Shown: piece by piece, positions 41,691-50,459 of the stretch | Layout of the letters: each line of letters opens with the position of its first letter | How positions within the stretch are numbered: the first letter of the stretch is position 1 | Source: Stygiobacter sp043807765 | GTDB lineage: Bacteria > Bacteroidota > Ignavibacteria > Ignavibacteriales > Melioribacteraceae | Assembly: GCA_043807765.1 (NCBI GenBank) | Contig: JAZDFQ010000110.1 | Span: 41,172 to 105,171, forward strand | Reading direction: 5' to 3' | Length of the DNA: 64,000 nucleotides | Notes under the pieces: model-generated | Told to the model about the DNA's origin: nothing | Databases searched by the model: none | Seen by the model: only the letters and a program-made list of their open reading frames with translations | Program-made: the position numbers and the translations under genes

Positions 41691-43364
41691 GTCTCGTAGC
41701 CGTAATCCAAGATTGTTAGCTAAAACACCTAGTCTTTCAGTCTCTGTAAGTAAATGCTTAACAACTGTACTACCATATCCAATCCACTTAAACTTTTCAA
41801 CCGGGTTATCTTTGTTGTAGTCAACTCTTAATAGGCTCGTTAAACTGCTAATTAATTTTTCACTATTAACTTCATCCGGTTCAAGCTGCTTTCTGCAAAC
41901 CTCTTGTATAATCTGGTGGCAGCGGTAAGCGCAGTTTTGCTCATCTTTAATAAGCCAGCCGGTTTTAACAAGGCGGTTTATCTTCTCAAGAAAAGTGTTT
42001 TCTTCAATTCCATATAGCTGTTTTAGGTCATCATATTCAATAAAAGAAGAGGGCAAAACAGAGAAAGAGCAAAGCACACTTTTGCACCCTTCATCTACGT
42101 TCATTACAAATGTCTCAAGCAAGTGTTCAAACAAATAGCCGCCCTCACCTTTACCGTGGGGCACCTTAACTTTTACTTTTCCGGCAAAGCTTAGTCCCTC
42201 TTTTTCAATTAAGCTTTTAATAGAGGCAAGTTTTGTATTACTATCGTTAAAAGTACGCGCAAGCAGTTCTATTGTTAAAGTATGCCGCTCTATGTATTCA
42301 AGAATTTCATCAACAAGCGGGTCATTTTTTTCAATTTTGTAATGCTTGTAAAATAGTTTTCTTGCCGGTTCCGGTTTTAACTTATCTAATTCTTGTTCTA
42401 CAAACGCGCTCATCTTTTGCCGGCTTGTAACCAGCACTTTCCAATTAGGTGGTGAGGGGAGATAATCAACAAAGTGAGTTATTATACCGCCGGTGTTATC
42501 AATAACAAGAAGATTGTTCCCCTTAATGTTGCGCAAACTATTCATAACAATTAGGAATCTGCTTTCAAGCGGAGTTTTATCCTCAAAACTAATTCCCAAA
42601 TTGTGAATCAAGGAGTTGTCCTTTGTATCAACAAAAGCAGAAAGGAAGGTTGTTTTATCATCCCCATTTTCTTTTAACTCAAACTCGGTTCCAACCTCAA
42701 TAAAAGCAATGTGGTCATACTCGGTCTTATGCAGTTGGACATACTTTTGTGCAAGAGTGGTTTTTCCAATTCCTCCCATTCCGTTTACCACAAGAACGGA
42801 ACTGTTTACTGCAAGCAAGTTTTGTAGATCGGCTAAGTCTTCTTCCCGTCCAAAAACGTTTTCCGTCATGCTGTGCGGTATTTTGGTTAGCTCACGGGGA
42901 AAGTCATCTTTTCTATAAACAATTTTCTTTACATCGCTTTTAATCTCATTGACAGTTTCAAGGATGTTGTCTGCTTTGCCGATAATTATTTCAAGCCCTC
43001 GCTCATTTAATTCCATCTTTTTCAGTTTGGAGTCTTTTCTAATATTCCCTACAAATATGTTGATGAAGTCTTTAAATTCCTCATCAGATGGTTTTGAGCA
43101 AGATTTGTTGTTATTGATGGTGTCTGCTACAAGCTGTTTGTCGAATTCATTAAAGAAACTGAATTTAAGTAGAGACTCTTGAACGTCTTGAAAATTATAA
43201 AATGGATTTGTTGTTGCGGAAGAATGTTTCCTTTCAAATTCTGAAATAGTTTGGTTGAAGATGCCGGTTAGCCGTTCTTCAAAGTCTCTTTTTGTAATCG
43301 TTATAAGTTTTTCAATTCCTTTCCCGATAAATACTTCAGCAATTACTTCTGTCAATCCAATCAT
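41367..43364 (-). CDS. NB-ARC (STAND/NLR-like) ATPase, N-terminal part of split gene
   Basis: A 665-residue signal-transduction ATPase. Residues 1-165 form an unassigned N-terminal domain. The NB-ARC domain follows with P-loop GMGGIGKTT (195-203), Walker B LLVIDN (285-290) and VLVTSR (310-315), then helical and winged-helix regions. TPR units start near residue 555. Bacterial proteins of this design sense invaders through the C-terminal repeats and trigger the N-terminal effector; several act against phages. The frame stops after KNFE in the third TPR unit because one C is missing at about 41372 relative to the sister unit at 41632. Restoring it joins this part to 40660-41313 and gives a protein of about 900 residues. 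It begins 14 bases after the punA stop. Confidence 0.85.
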   Translation of the reverse strand: MIGLTEVIAEVFIGKGIEKLITITKRDFEERLTGIFNQTISEFERKHSSATTNPFYNFQDVQESLLKFSFFNEFDKQLVADTINNNKSCSKPSDEEFKDFINIFVGNIRKDSKLKKMELNERGLEIIIGKADNILETVNEIKSDVKKIVYRKDDFPRELTKIPHSMTENVFGREEDLADLQNLLAVNSSVLVVNGMGGIGKTTLAQKYVQLHKTEYDHIAFIEVGTEFELKENGDDKTTFLSAFVDTKDNSLIHNLGISFEDKTPLESRFLIVMNSLRNIKGNNLLVIDNTGGIITHFVDYLPSPPNWKVLVTSRQKMSAFVEQELDKLKPEPARKLFYKHYKIEKNDPLVDEILEYIERHTLTIELLARTFNDSNTKLASIKSLIEKEGLSFAGKVKVKVPHGKGEGGYLFEHLLETFVMNVDEGCKSVLCSFSVLPSSFIEYDDLKQLYGIEENTFLEKINRLVKTGWLIKDEQNCAYRCHQIIQEVCRKQLEPDEVNSEKLISSLTSLLRVDYNKDNPVEKFKWIGYGSTVVKHLLTETERLGVLANNLGLRLRDIGYLSEAKELMKKALASCIKNFGVEHPNTARIRSNLALILKDLGDLEKAKELMRKALASCIKNFGEEHPSTARRRSNLATILRALGELNEAKELMKKALASCIKNFE

Positions 43365-43378
43365 TTATAACCCCAGCT

Positions 43379-44200
43379 TTAAGACATTTGGATGATTCTC
43401 TTTACCAGCCTTTCAAAATCTATCTTTACCATTTCGGCGGTTTCCATTACTTCAGTATGGGAAAGTTTTTGTGAGGATAGACCAGCCGCCATATTTGTAA
43501 TGCAAGAAATTGCTGAAACCTCCATTCCGAGATAAGCCGCGTAAACAGCTTCGTGTACAGTGGACATACCAACCGCATCACCGCCCAGCTTGCTCGTCAT
43601 TTTAATTTCAGCCGGAGTTTCGTAAGCCGGACCTTTATTGTACCAATAAACTCCTTCTTTGAGCGAAATCTTTTCTTCGAGTGAGGCTTTCTTAATTACA
43701 TTATTGAAATTGCCGGAAGGGAAATCAATAAATCCATTTCTCTTTTCAAGAGATGTAACACCAATTAAATCAGCTAAATCTTTTTTAATGTTCATTCCGT
43801 TGAACGATGAGTTGAGCATCAAATCGCCGGGCTTAAAATGATGATTAACTCCGCCGGCAGCATTTGTAAGAAGTATCTTTTTGCAATTCAGTCTTGAAGC
43901 AATGAAAACCGGAACCATGCACTGAGAAATTCTGTAACCTTCGTAAAGGTGAATTCTTCCTTGAATAATCAGAAGCTTTTTGTCAGCGTAGTTAGCAAAA
44001 TGTAAATATCCTTGATGCCCTTGAACTGTTGATACCGGATAATTTGGAAGGGAAGAAGTTGAAATAGATTTTACAGTTTCAACTTTTTCGGCAAAGTCTC
44101 CAAGTCCGCTGCCGAGTACAACGCAAATCTCCGGCTCAAAAGGAATTTGCTTTGCCAAAGATTCGTAGGTTTCTCTGTACTGTGCGCTCATGTTTATCAT
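43379..44200 (-). CDS. punA: Purine nucleoside phosphorylase (inosine/guanosine type)
   Basis: Splits inosine and guanosine with phosphate into base and ribose-1-phosphate. The 273 residues show the trimeric PNP motifs: VVLGSGLGDFAEKVE, QGRIHLYEGYR, TNAAGGVNHHFKPGDLM, KGPAYETPAEIKM and GGDAVGMSTVHEAV. The segment usually read as DHIN is NSSFNGMN here, a small departure in the substrate loop. The start chosen overlaps the nupC stop (ATGA); an ATG three codons later is also possible. It is the last salvage gene before the NB-ARC gene. Confidence 0.93.
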   Translation of the reverse strand: MINMSAQYRETYESLAKQIPFEPEICVVLGSGLGDFAEKVETVKSISTSSLPNYPVSTVQGHQGYLHFANYADKKLLIIQGRIHLYEGYRISQCMVPVFIASRLNCKKILLTNAAGGVNHHFKPGDLMLNSSFNGMNIKKDLADLIGVTSLEKRNGFIDFPSGNFNNVIKKASLEEKISLKEGVYWYNKGPAYETPAEIKMTSKLGGDAVGMSTVHEAVYAAYLGMEVSAISCITNMAAGLSSQKLSHTEVMETAEMVKIDFERLVKRIIQMS

Positions 44201-45549
44201 TGAACTAAAATCCCCGCTAATGTTGCAGTCATTAATGTTGCAAGCAATCCGCCGAGTACTGCCCTTAATCCTAAAGCAGCAATATCCTTTTTACGGTTTG
44301 GCGCAAGCGGTCCAATTCCACCAATTTGAATGGCAATCGAAGAGAAATTAGCAAAGCCGCAAAGTGCGTATGTTGCCATCATAATTCCTTTCTCACTCAT
44401 TACATGCGATTTGATTAGTGTAGTTAAATCTGCATAAGCAACAAATTCGTTGAGTACAACCTTAGTCCCAATCAAACTGCCGAAATGAAATGAATCGTTC
44501 CACGGAACACCAATTCCATAAGCTAAATATTGAAGAACCATTCCAAAAATAAGTTGAAGAGAAAGCGGCTGTCCGTAGGCTTTAAGTAAGTAAGTGTTTA
44601 TGCCAACTAAATCTCCAACTCCGGTAAATATTGCATTCAAAAGAGCAATCAGCGCGATAAAAGCGATTAACATACCACCAACATTTAGAGCTAATTGCAA
44701 GCCATCACCCGCGCCAACAGCAGCAGCTTCAATAACATTAGAAGCATTCTTATCAACCTTTAATTTAACTGTGCCTTTTGTAACCGGTTCTTCAAGTTCG
44801 GGATAAATAATTTTTGCAACAGCTAATGAGGCCGGAGCCGCCATAACACTTGCAGCTAAAAGTTGAATGGCAAATTTAATTTGTGCTTGCTGTAGTGGAA
44901 TGTTATTTGCATCTGCAAATGATTGTCCCAGCATTTGAATATAACTTGCCATAACGCCGCCGGCAATGGTTGCCATACCTCCAATCATAACCGTAAGCAG
45001 TTCTGAATTAGTCATTTTTTCAATGTAAGGGCGGATAAGCAACGGAGCTTCCGTTTGACCAACAAAAATATTTGCTGTGTTCGAAAGTGATTCGGCTCCG
45101 CTTGTTCCAAGTAACTTGGACATAATCCAAGCCATGCCTTTAACTACAAGCTGAAGTATTCCCAAGTAATATAAAATTGAGGTTAATGTAGAAACAAAAA
45201 TAATTGTTGGTAATACTTGAAAGGCAAAAAAGAAGCCTAGGCTATCCGGTCCGGTATTGTAAACTAGTTTACCAAAAACAAACTCTGCACCTTTTTGCGT
45301 GAAGCCAAGAAGTGCAACAATACCGGATCCTATAGAATTAATAACGTCTTTTGGCCAGCCGAGAGCAAAAAATATCGAACGCAAATATTCGCTGTGAATG
45401 ATAAAGACAGCGAAGATGATTTGCATTCCGATAGCGGTAGCAACTAAACGCCAATTAATTTTTCTTTTATTGTTCGATACCAAAAATGCAACTGTAAGCA
45501 GAATGATTATACCAAATGATCCACGCAGTAAATTAATCCAAAATTCCAT
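44197..45549 (-). CDS. nupC: Concentrative nucleoside transporter
   Basis: A 450-residue inner-membrane symporter of the CNT family, with many hydrophobic helices. Family motifs are FVFGKLVYNTGP, FFAFQVLPTIIFVS, FVGQTEAPLLIRPYI, GGMATIAGGVMASYI, and GFANFSSIAIQIGGIG near the C-terminus. CNT proteins bring nucleosides in with protons or sodium. It sits between tdk and punA, which process the imported nucleosides. Confidence 0.95.
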   Translation of the reverse strand: MEFWINLLRGSFGIIILLTVAFLVSNNKRKINWRLVATAIGMQIIFAVFIIHSEYLRSIFFALGWPKDVINSIGSGIVALLGFTQKGAEFVFGKLVYNTGPDSLGFFFAFQVLPTIIFVSTLTSILYYLGILQLVVKGMAWIMSKLLGTSGAESLSNTANIFVGQTEAPLLIRPYIEKMTNSELLTVMIGGMATIAGGVMASYIQMLGQSFADANNIPLQQAQIKFAIQLLAASVMAAPASLAVAKIIYPELEEPVTKGTVKLKVDKNASNVIEAAAVGAGDGLQLALNVGGMLIAFIALIALLNAIFTGVGDLVGINTYLLKAYGQPLSLQLIFGMVLQYLAYGIGVPWNDSFHFGSLIGTKVVLNEFVAYADLTTLIKSHVMSEKGIMMATYALCGFANFSSIAIQIGGIGPLAPNRKKDIAALGLRAVLGGLLATLMTATLAGILVQ

Positions 45550-45561
45550 TGTTAGCCTTTT

Positions 45562-46134
45562 TTATTCGGGAATGTAATGACACTTTCTGCATCTAGCTTC
45601 GTAACTATCTGTAGCGCCGACAAGCACTCGCTCTGCTGAAACTACTTTGCGCTGCGTTCTATCAGCCGGATTTCCACAGTTAACACAGATTGCTAAAGTT
45701 TTAGTTATGTATTCTGCAACTGCCAAAAGCTGCGGCATTGGCTCAAAAGGTACGCCGCGGTAATCTTGATCGAGCCCGGCAACAATAACACGCTTTCCCT
45801 GATCTGCTAATTTATTTGCAACATCAACAATCTCTTTCGAGAAAAATTGTGCTTCACCAATTCCAATTACTTGCGCGTCATCGGTGTAATCCAAAATTTC
45901 AAAAGGATTTTCTACAATTATTGAGGGAAGCGATTGCTCGCTGTGCGAAACAATCTCGTTTGCAGAATAGCGGTTATCAATCTTTGGCTTAAAGATTTTA
46001 ACATTTAGCTTAGCAATTTTTGCTCGGCGCAAGCGGCGAATTAACTCTTCGGTTTTTCCGCTGAACATACACCCGGCAACAACTTCAATCCAGCCGGTGC
46101 CGGTAGGAGATGAGTGTGGCGAAAATTCGTGCAT
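45562..46134 (-). CDS. tdk: Thymidine kinase
   Basis: Phosphorylates thymidine and deoxyuridine. The 190-residue type II enzyme has the P-loop AGCMFSGKTEELIRR, the DVANKLADQGKRVIVAGLDQDY region (QDYRGVPF following it), and the zinc-binding pair CVNCGNPA with CRKCHYIPE at the C-terminus. It overlaps the cdd stop by one base and precedes nupC by 12 bases. Confidence 0.96.
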   Translation of the reverse strand: MHEFSPHSSPTGTGWIEVVAGCMFSGKTEELIRRLRRAKIAKLNVKIFKPKIDNRYSANEIVSHSEQSLPSIIVENPFEILDYTDDAQVIGIGEAQFFSKEIVDVANKLADQGKRVIVAGLDQDYRGVPFEPMPQLLAVAEYITKTLAICVNCGNPADRTQRKVVSAERVLVGATDSYEARCRKCHYIPE

Positions 46135-46532
46135 TATTTTAGAAACTCCTCGTTGAATGAGTGTGGAAGCAATTCTTTCATTTTTAATGTCTTTGTTTCC
46201 CCTTTAAGATTTACCATAACTACGTCTAATTCTTTGCCGCAAAATTCCATAAGTATTTGCCGGCAAGCTCCGCATGGTGGAAGGTAATCGTCGGAATCTC
46301 CAGCTACAGCAATTGCTGAAAACTTTCGCTCGCCATCTAGCAAGGCTTTGAAAACGGCAGTACGCTCAGCGCACATTGTTAATCCGTAAGAAGCATTCTC
46401 GATATTACCGCCAAGAATAACTTTTCCATCCTCTGTGAGTAATGCGGCTCCTACATGAAAATTTGAATATGTTGCGATTGATTTTGATTTGGCGTTAATG
46501 GCGAGTTCGGCTAGTTCTTTGTGTGTAATCAT
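46134..46532 (-). CDS. cdd: Cytidine deaminase
   Basis: Deaminates cytidine and deoxycytidine to uridine forms. The 132 residues fit the homotetrameric type, with FHVGAALLTEDG, the zinc and catalytic motif TMCAERTAV, and the second zinc motif PPCGACRQIL. It heads the salvage operon cdd-tdk-nupC-punA. The 182 bases upstream, shared with the divergent methyltransferase gene, hold AT-rich sequence and TATTTTG at 46685-46691, facing the other way. Confidence 0.95.
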   Translation of the reverse strand: MITHKELAELAINAKSKSIATYSNFHVGAALLTEDGKVILGGNIENASYGLTMCAERTAVFKALLDGERKFSAIAVAGDSDDYLPPCGACRQILMEFCGKELDVVMVNLKGETKTLKMKELLPHSFNEEFLK

Positions 46533-46714
46533 ATGTTGGTTTATTGAATGGTTCTTAGCAAAACCGTTGTGAAAGATTATTATTTAGTCCTAGAAAAAAT
46601 CCGGCTCCAAATTCGTAATTATAGTAACTATTTCCAAACATTAAGATGAATGAGGATATTTTCTGTTAAGGACATTTATTTGATTATTTTGCACCACAAA
46701 ATTTTAGAGCAATA

Positions 46715-47908
46715 ATGTTTGAATATCAAAAAAGTAAAAGGTTCTTCGCTCAAGTTCCGGGAATGATGGAAGAGTTGTGCGAAAGGGAATTGCTGGAACT
46801 AGGCGCGACAAATACGAAAACATCTTACAGAGGCGTTTACTTTGATGCTGAGATAGAGGCGATATACAAAATCAATTATACATCAAGAATGCTCTCAAGA
46901 GTTTTAGCGCCGCTTAAGACAGAAAAATGCGATGATGCAAAGCAGTTAATCAAAATTGCATCAAAGATTCGCTGGGAAGAACTGATTTCTCTAAACGACA
47001 CTTTCGCGATTACTTGCTCTGTTGCTAAAAGTAAAGTAACAAACTCTCTATATGCTTCTCAGTGTTTGAAGGATGGAATAGCAGATTACTTTCGTGAAAG
47101 ATTTGGCAGAAGACCGGATGTAAGCGTTAGCAATCCGGATGTTCGGTTGAATCTCCATATAGAAGAAGATGTTGCTGTTATTAGCTTAGACACTTCCGGC
47201 GAATCGCTTCATAAACGGGGCTACCGGCTTCTTGCCGGTGAAGCCCCGATGCAAGAAACTCTTGCAGCAGCAATGGTTCGGTTAAGTAAGTGGGATGGAG
47301 AAAAACCTTTGTGGGATTGTATGTGCGGCTCCGGTACAATTATTTGCGAAGCGCTGATGCACTATTGTAGAATTCCCGCACAATATCTTCGCAAGAAAAT
47401 TGGTTTTATGAATATGCCGGAGTTTAACAAAGATAACTGGCTAGATCTAAAAGAGAAAATTGATAAAGATATTCGTCCGTTGCCAAAAGGATTGATAAAG
47501 GGAAGTGACAAATCTCAGAAAATGATTGATGTAGCTAAGGATAATCTTTCCAGATTGCCTTTCACAGAAAATATTGAATTAAAATGCAATCCTTTCGATC
47601 ATGTAAGCAGTTTTGAAGATGGTCTGCTGATTACTAATCCGCCTTACGGAATTAGATTAGGCGAGAGAGAAGAAGTTGAAATTCTCTATAAGGAACTTGG
47701 TGATTTTATAAAAAAGAATTGCAGAGGAACATCAGCCTTTATTTATACCGGCGAACCTTCTTTAAGAAAAAGTATCGGACTCAAAACCACTAGACGAATT
47801 CCTCTTGTAAATGGAAAGTTGGAAGGTGTGCTGCTTCAGATTGACAGCTATGAAGGAAGTAAGAAAGGAAAGTATCTTAACAGCGAGGCATTAGGCAAAA
47901 GGGAATAG
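46715..47908 (+). CDS. THUMP-domain class I SAM methyltransferase (RlmL-like)
   Basis: A 397-residue RNA methyltransferase. The N-terminal THUMP domain covers about residues 40-165 (WEELISLNDTFAITCSVAKS in its middle). The catalytic domain begins with LLAGEAPMQETLAAAMVRLS and has WDCMCGSGTIICEAL as the SAM-binding motif and TNPPYGIRLGE as the catalytic motif IV. This matches the N2-guanine methyltransferase half of RlmL (23S rRNA G2445) and related tRNA enzymes; the RlmK half is absent. The exact target nucleotide cannot be fixed from sequence. Confidence 0.88.
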   Translation: MFEYQKSKRFFAQVPGMMEELCERELLELGATNTKTSYRGVYFDAEIEAIYKINYTSRMLSRVLAPLKTEKCDDAKQLIKIASKIRWEELISLNDTFAITCSVAKSKVTNSLYASQCLKDGIADYFRERFGRRPDVSVSNPDVRLNLHIEEDVAVISLDTSGESLHKRGYRLLAGEAPMQETLAAAMVRLSKWDGEKPLWDCMCGSGTIICEALMHYCRIPAQYLRKKIGFMNMPEFNKDNWLDLKEKIDKDIRPLPKGLIKGSDKSQKMIDVAKDNLSRLPFTENIELKCNPFDHVSSFEDGLLITNPPYGIRLGEREEVEILYKELGDFIKKNCRGTSAFIYTGEPSLRKSIGLKTTRRIPLVNGKLEGVLLQIDSYEGSKKGKYLNSEALGKRE

Positions 47909-47945
47909 GCACTAGTTTTTGCATCTAATGCCCATTGCCAAATTA

Positions 47946-49262
47946 CTATTCACTAACCTTAACTTCATCCACATCGTTTACAAACATTACGAGTAAAGCA
48001 GCAATGAACATAGAAACACCTCCGGTCAGCAAAGCATAAATTGCTTCGTTGCCAAAAAAGTTTCTAACAAAAAATCCAAGAATAGCTGCTGCTGTAATTT
48101 GGGGAATTACAATAAAGAAATTAAAAATTCCCATGTACACACCCATTTTTTCTGCCGGAAGAGAACCGGCTAAAATTGCATAAGGCATTGATAAAATTGA
48201 AGCCCAAGCTAAGCCAATTCCAAGCTCAGAAATGAGAAGTAAGTTTGGATCTTTTATCACATAGAAAGATGCAAGACCAATTCCACCAGCAATCAAACTT
48301 ATCATGTGCACGGTTTTGCGTGAAGTTCTTTTTGCAAGCCAAGGGAGCAGAAAGGCGGTTACCGCGGCAAATCCATTGTAGATTGCGAAGAGAATACCAA
48401 CCCAGTTTGCGCCTTGATTATATAATTCGCTGGATGTATCTGTAGCTCCGTAAATATGATGAGTTACTGCCGGAGTAGAATAAATCCACATAGCAAATAG
48501 AGCGAACCAAGAAAAGAACTGCACAAAAGCTAATTGAATCATCGTCTTTGGCATTGAAACAAAAGAAGCAAATATTTCGGTAACTCCTTTTAGTAAACCT
48601 TTGTTTTCTTGTTTGTTACGCTCAAACTCTGCAATGTTTTCCGGCGGATATTCTTTAGTACGGAAGACAGTCCAGCTTACAGCGCCGATGAAAGCAATGG
48701 CGCCAACGTAAAAAGAATAGACAACAGAATCGGGAATTTGACCTTTGGCTGCCGTGTTGCTAATTCCCAACCAGTTTGTAAAAATGTAGGGGAGTGCTGA
48801 AGCAATGATTGCGCCCGTCCCAATAAAAAAACTTTGTACAGCAAATCCGGTTGTTCGTTGCTCTGATGGAAGCAAGTCTGCCACCAACGCACGAAACGGT
48901 TCCATTGAAACATTAATTGAGGCATCCATTATCCAGAGCATTCCAGCTGCTACCCAGAGTGCCGGTGAATTAGGCATAATTAGTAAAGCCAGCGAAGCTA
49001 AAATAGCTCCAACTAAAAAATATGGTCTTCTTCTGCCAAGTCGGCCCCATGTTCTATCGCTTAAGTAACCAATGATTGGTTGGATTATTAAGCCAGTAGT
49101 TGGAGCTGCTATCCATAGAATCGGGATTTCATCAATGCTTGCACCAAGTGTCTCAAATATTCTACTAACATTAGCATTTTGAAGTGCGAATCCGAATTGA
49201 ATTCCAAGAAAGCCGAAGCTCATGTTCCAAATCTGCCAAAAATTTAACCGCGTCTTTGCCAT
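47946..49262 (-). CDS. MFS transporter, SLC45-like sugar carrier
   Basis: A 438-residue, twelve-helix major-facilitator protein. The N-terminus NFWQIWNMSFGFLGIQFGFAL and the loop GYLSDRTWGRLGRRRPYFL, with the extended basic patch, are those of SLC45/GPH-like proton-sugar symporters (sucrose, maltose type). An upstream ATG at 49358 would add 32 residues with no family match, whereas the ATG at 49262 has AAGG six bases before it. No glycosidase or sugar kinase adjoins the gene, so the substrate is unknown. It is convergent with the THUMP methyltransferase gene. Confidence 0.88.
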   Translation of the reverse strand: MAKTRLNFWQIWNMSFGFLGIQFGFALQNANVSRIFETLGASIDEIPILWIAAPTTGLIIQPIIGYLSDRTWGRLGRRRPYFLVGAILASLALLIMPNSPALWVAAGMLWIMDASINVSMEPFRALVADLLPSEQRTTGFAVQSFFIGTGAIIASALPYIFTNWLGISNTAAKGQIPDSVVYSFYVGAIAFIGAVSWTVFRTKEYPPENIAEFERNKQENKGLLKGVTEIFASFVSMPKTMIQLAFVQFFSWFALFAMWIYSTPAVTHHIYGATDTSSELYNQGANWVGILFAIYNGFAAVTAFLLPWLAKRTSRKTVHMISLIAGGIGLASFYVIKDPNLLLISELGIGLAWASILSMPYAILAGSLPAEKMGVYMGIFNFFIVIPQITAAAILGFFVRNFFGNEAIYALLTGGVSMFIAALLVMFVNDVDEVKVSE

Positions 49263-49418
49263 TGTGAACCTTGTGTTTTGATTTGTGGCAATCAATTTAA
49301 GAGAATGGGAAATAAAATGAAAAGTATTTGAAATGATATACTCAATTATAGCATTCATTTCTGCTCGACAAGATTATAAAGAGGAAAATATTTATTTTGG
49401 TTTTAGAAATAATTGGTG

Positions 49419-50459
49419 ATGATGGCTGCCTCAAAAACTTCAGATCGAAAGAAAGAACATATCCAACTCTGCTTGACGGATAAAGTAGCATTTCAAAAAT
49501 CCAACGGTTTTGAGTTATACGAATTTGAGCATAATGCAGTTACAGAAGTCGATTATTCTAAGATTGATTTAGAAACTAAGTTTTTAGGGAAGAAAGTATC
49601 CTTTCCATTTCTAATTTCTTGTATGACCGGCGGGACAAGTGAAGCTGAGATGATTAATGAAAAACTTGCAATTGCAGCAAAGCAATTAAATGTACCTATT
49701 GGAATTGGTTCGCAAAGACAAGCTTTAGAGAATTCTGAACTTCACTCTACTTATAAAGTAGTAAGGAAAAACGCTGGCGACGTTCCAATTCTAGGCAATA
49801 TTGGTGCAGCACAAGTTGCTTCATCTAAAAATATAGTTGAAGAAGTAAAATTTTTAACTAAGCTTGCTCAAGCAGATGCTATGGTAGTTCATCTTAATCC
49901 ACTGCAAGAACTATTACAATTAGAGGGAGAAATAAATTTTAACGGCTTGCTCAAGAATCTTGAGAAAGTGATTAACAAAGTGTCGGTTCCAATAATATGC
50001 AAAGAAGTTGGCTCTGGAATTAGTAAGTCAGCTGCAAAGAAATTGTTGGAAATTGGCGTTTCCGGCATTGATGTAGCCGGTGCCGGGGGAACCAGCTGGG
50101 CTGCTGTAGAGTTACTAAGGAACGAACAAGTTGATAGTTACTTTAAAGAGTGGGGATTGCCTACTTCTTATTGTGTACGAACTGTCGCGGGACTTAAACG
50201 ACAATTTAAATTTTCGCTTATTGCTTCGGGCGGGATTAATAACGGAATTGATATTGCCAAAGCATTGGCATTAGGTGCCGACTTCACGGCATCGGCAAGA
50301 GTGTTACTTCAAGAAGTTGTGAAAAATGATGTTGATGGTGTCTGCAAATTAATAGAAGACTGGTTCGAGGCAGTTAAGAAAATTATGTATTTAACCGGTT
50401 GTTCCAAGATTAAGCAACTATCAAAATTAGGTTTGAAAAAAAAAGAGGAATTAGTTTGA
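49419..50459 (+). CDS. fni: Isopentenyl-diphosphate delta-isomerase, type 2 (FMN-dependent)
   Basis: Interconverts IPP and DMAPP using reduced FMN. The 346-residue TIM-barrel protein has the type 2 motifs RKKEHIQLCL, LISCMTGGT, GIGSQRQALEN, NIGAAQV, VHLNPLQE and the phosphate-binding GAGGTSWAAVE followed by ASGGINNGIDIAKALALGA. Several starts are possible in frame (TTG 49413, GTG 49416, ATG 49419, ATG 49422), none with a clear ribosome-binding site. The polyprenyl synthase gene follows with an overlap of four bases, so isomerisation and chain building are coupled. Confidence 0.93.
   Translation: MMAASKTSDRKKEHIQLCLTDKVAFQKSNGFELYEFEHNAVTEVDYSKIDLETKFLGKKVSFPFLISCMTGGTSEAEMINEKLAIAAKQLNVPIGIGSQRQALENSELHSTYKVVRKNAGDVPILGNIGAAQVASSKNIVEEVKFLTKLAQADAMVVHLNPLQELLQLEGEINFNGLLKNLEKVINKVSVPIICKEVGSGISKSAAKKLLEIGVSGIDVAGAGGTSWAAVELLRNEQVDSYFKEWGLPTSYCVRTVAGLKRQFKFSLIASGGINNGIDIAKALALGADFTASARVLLQEVVKNDVDGVCKLIEDWFEAVKKIMYLTGCSKIKQLSKLGLKKKEELV

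Noticed and set aside
41362..41820. Plus-strand open frame of 152 codons over the NB-ARC/TPR repeats
   Set aside because: It is the antisense reading of the 126-bp repeats; its own apparent repeats derive from the TPR units.
47887..47932. Inverted repeat GGCATTAG/CTAATGCC at the end of the THUMP gene as terminator
   Set aside because: Stem of eight pairs has a loop of 30 bases, overlaps coding sequence and is followed by no T run on either strand.
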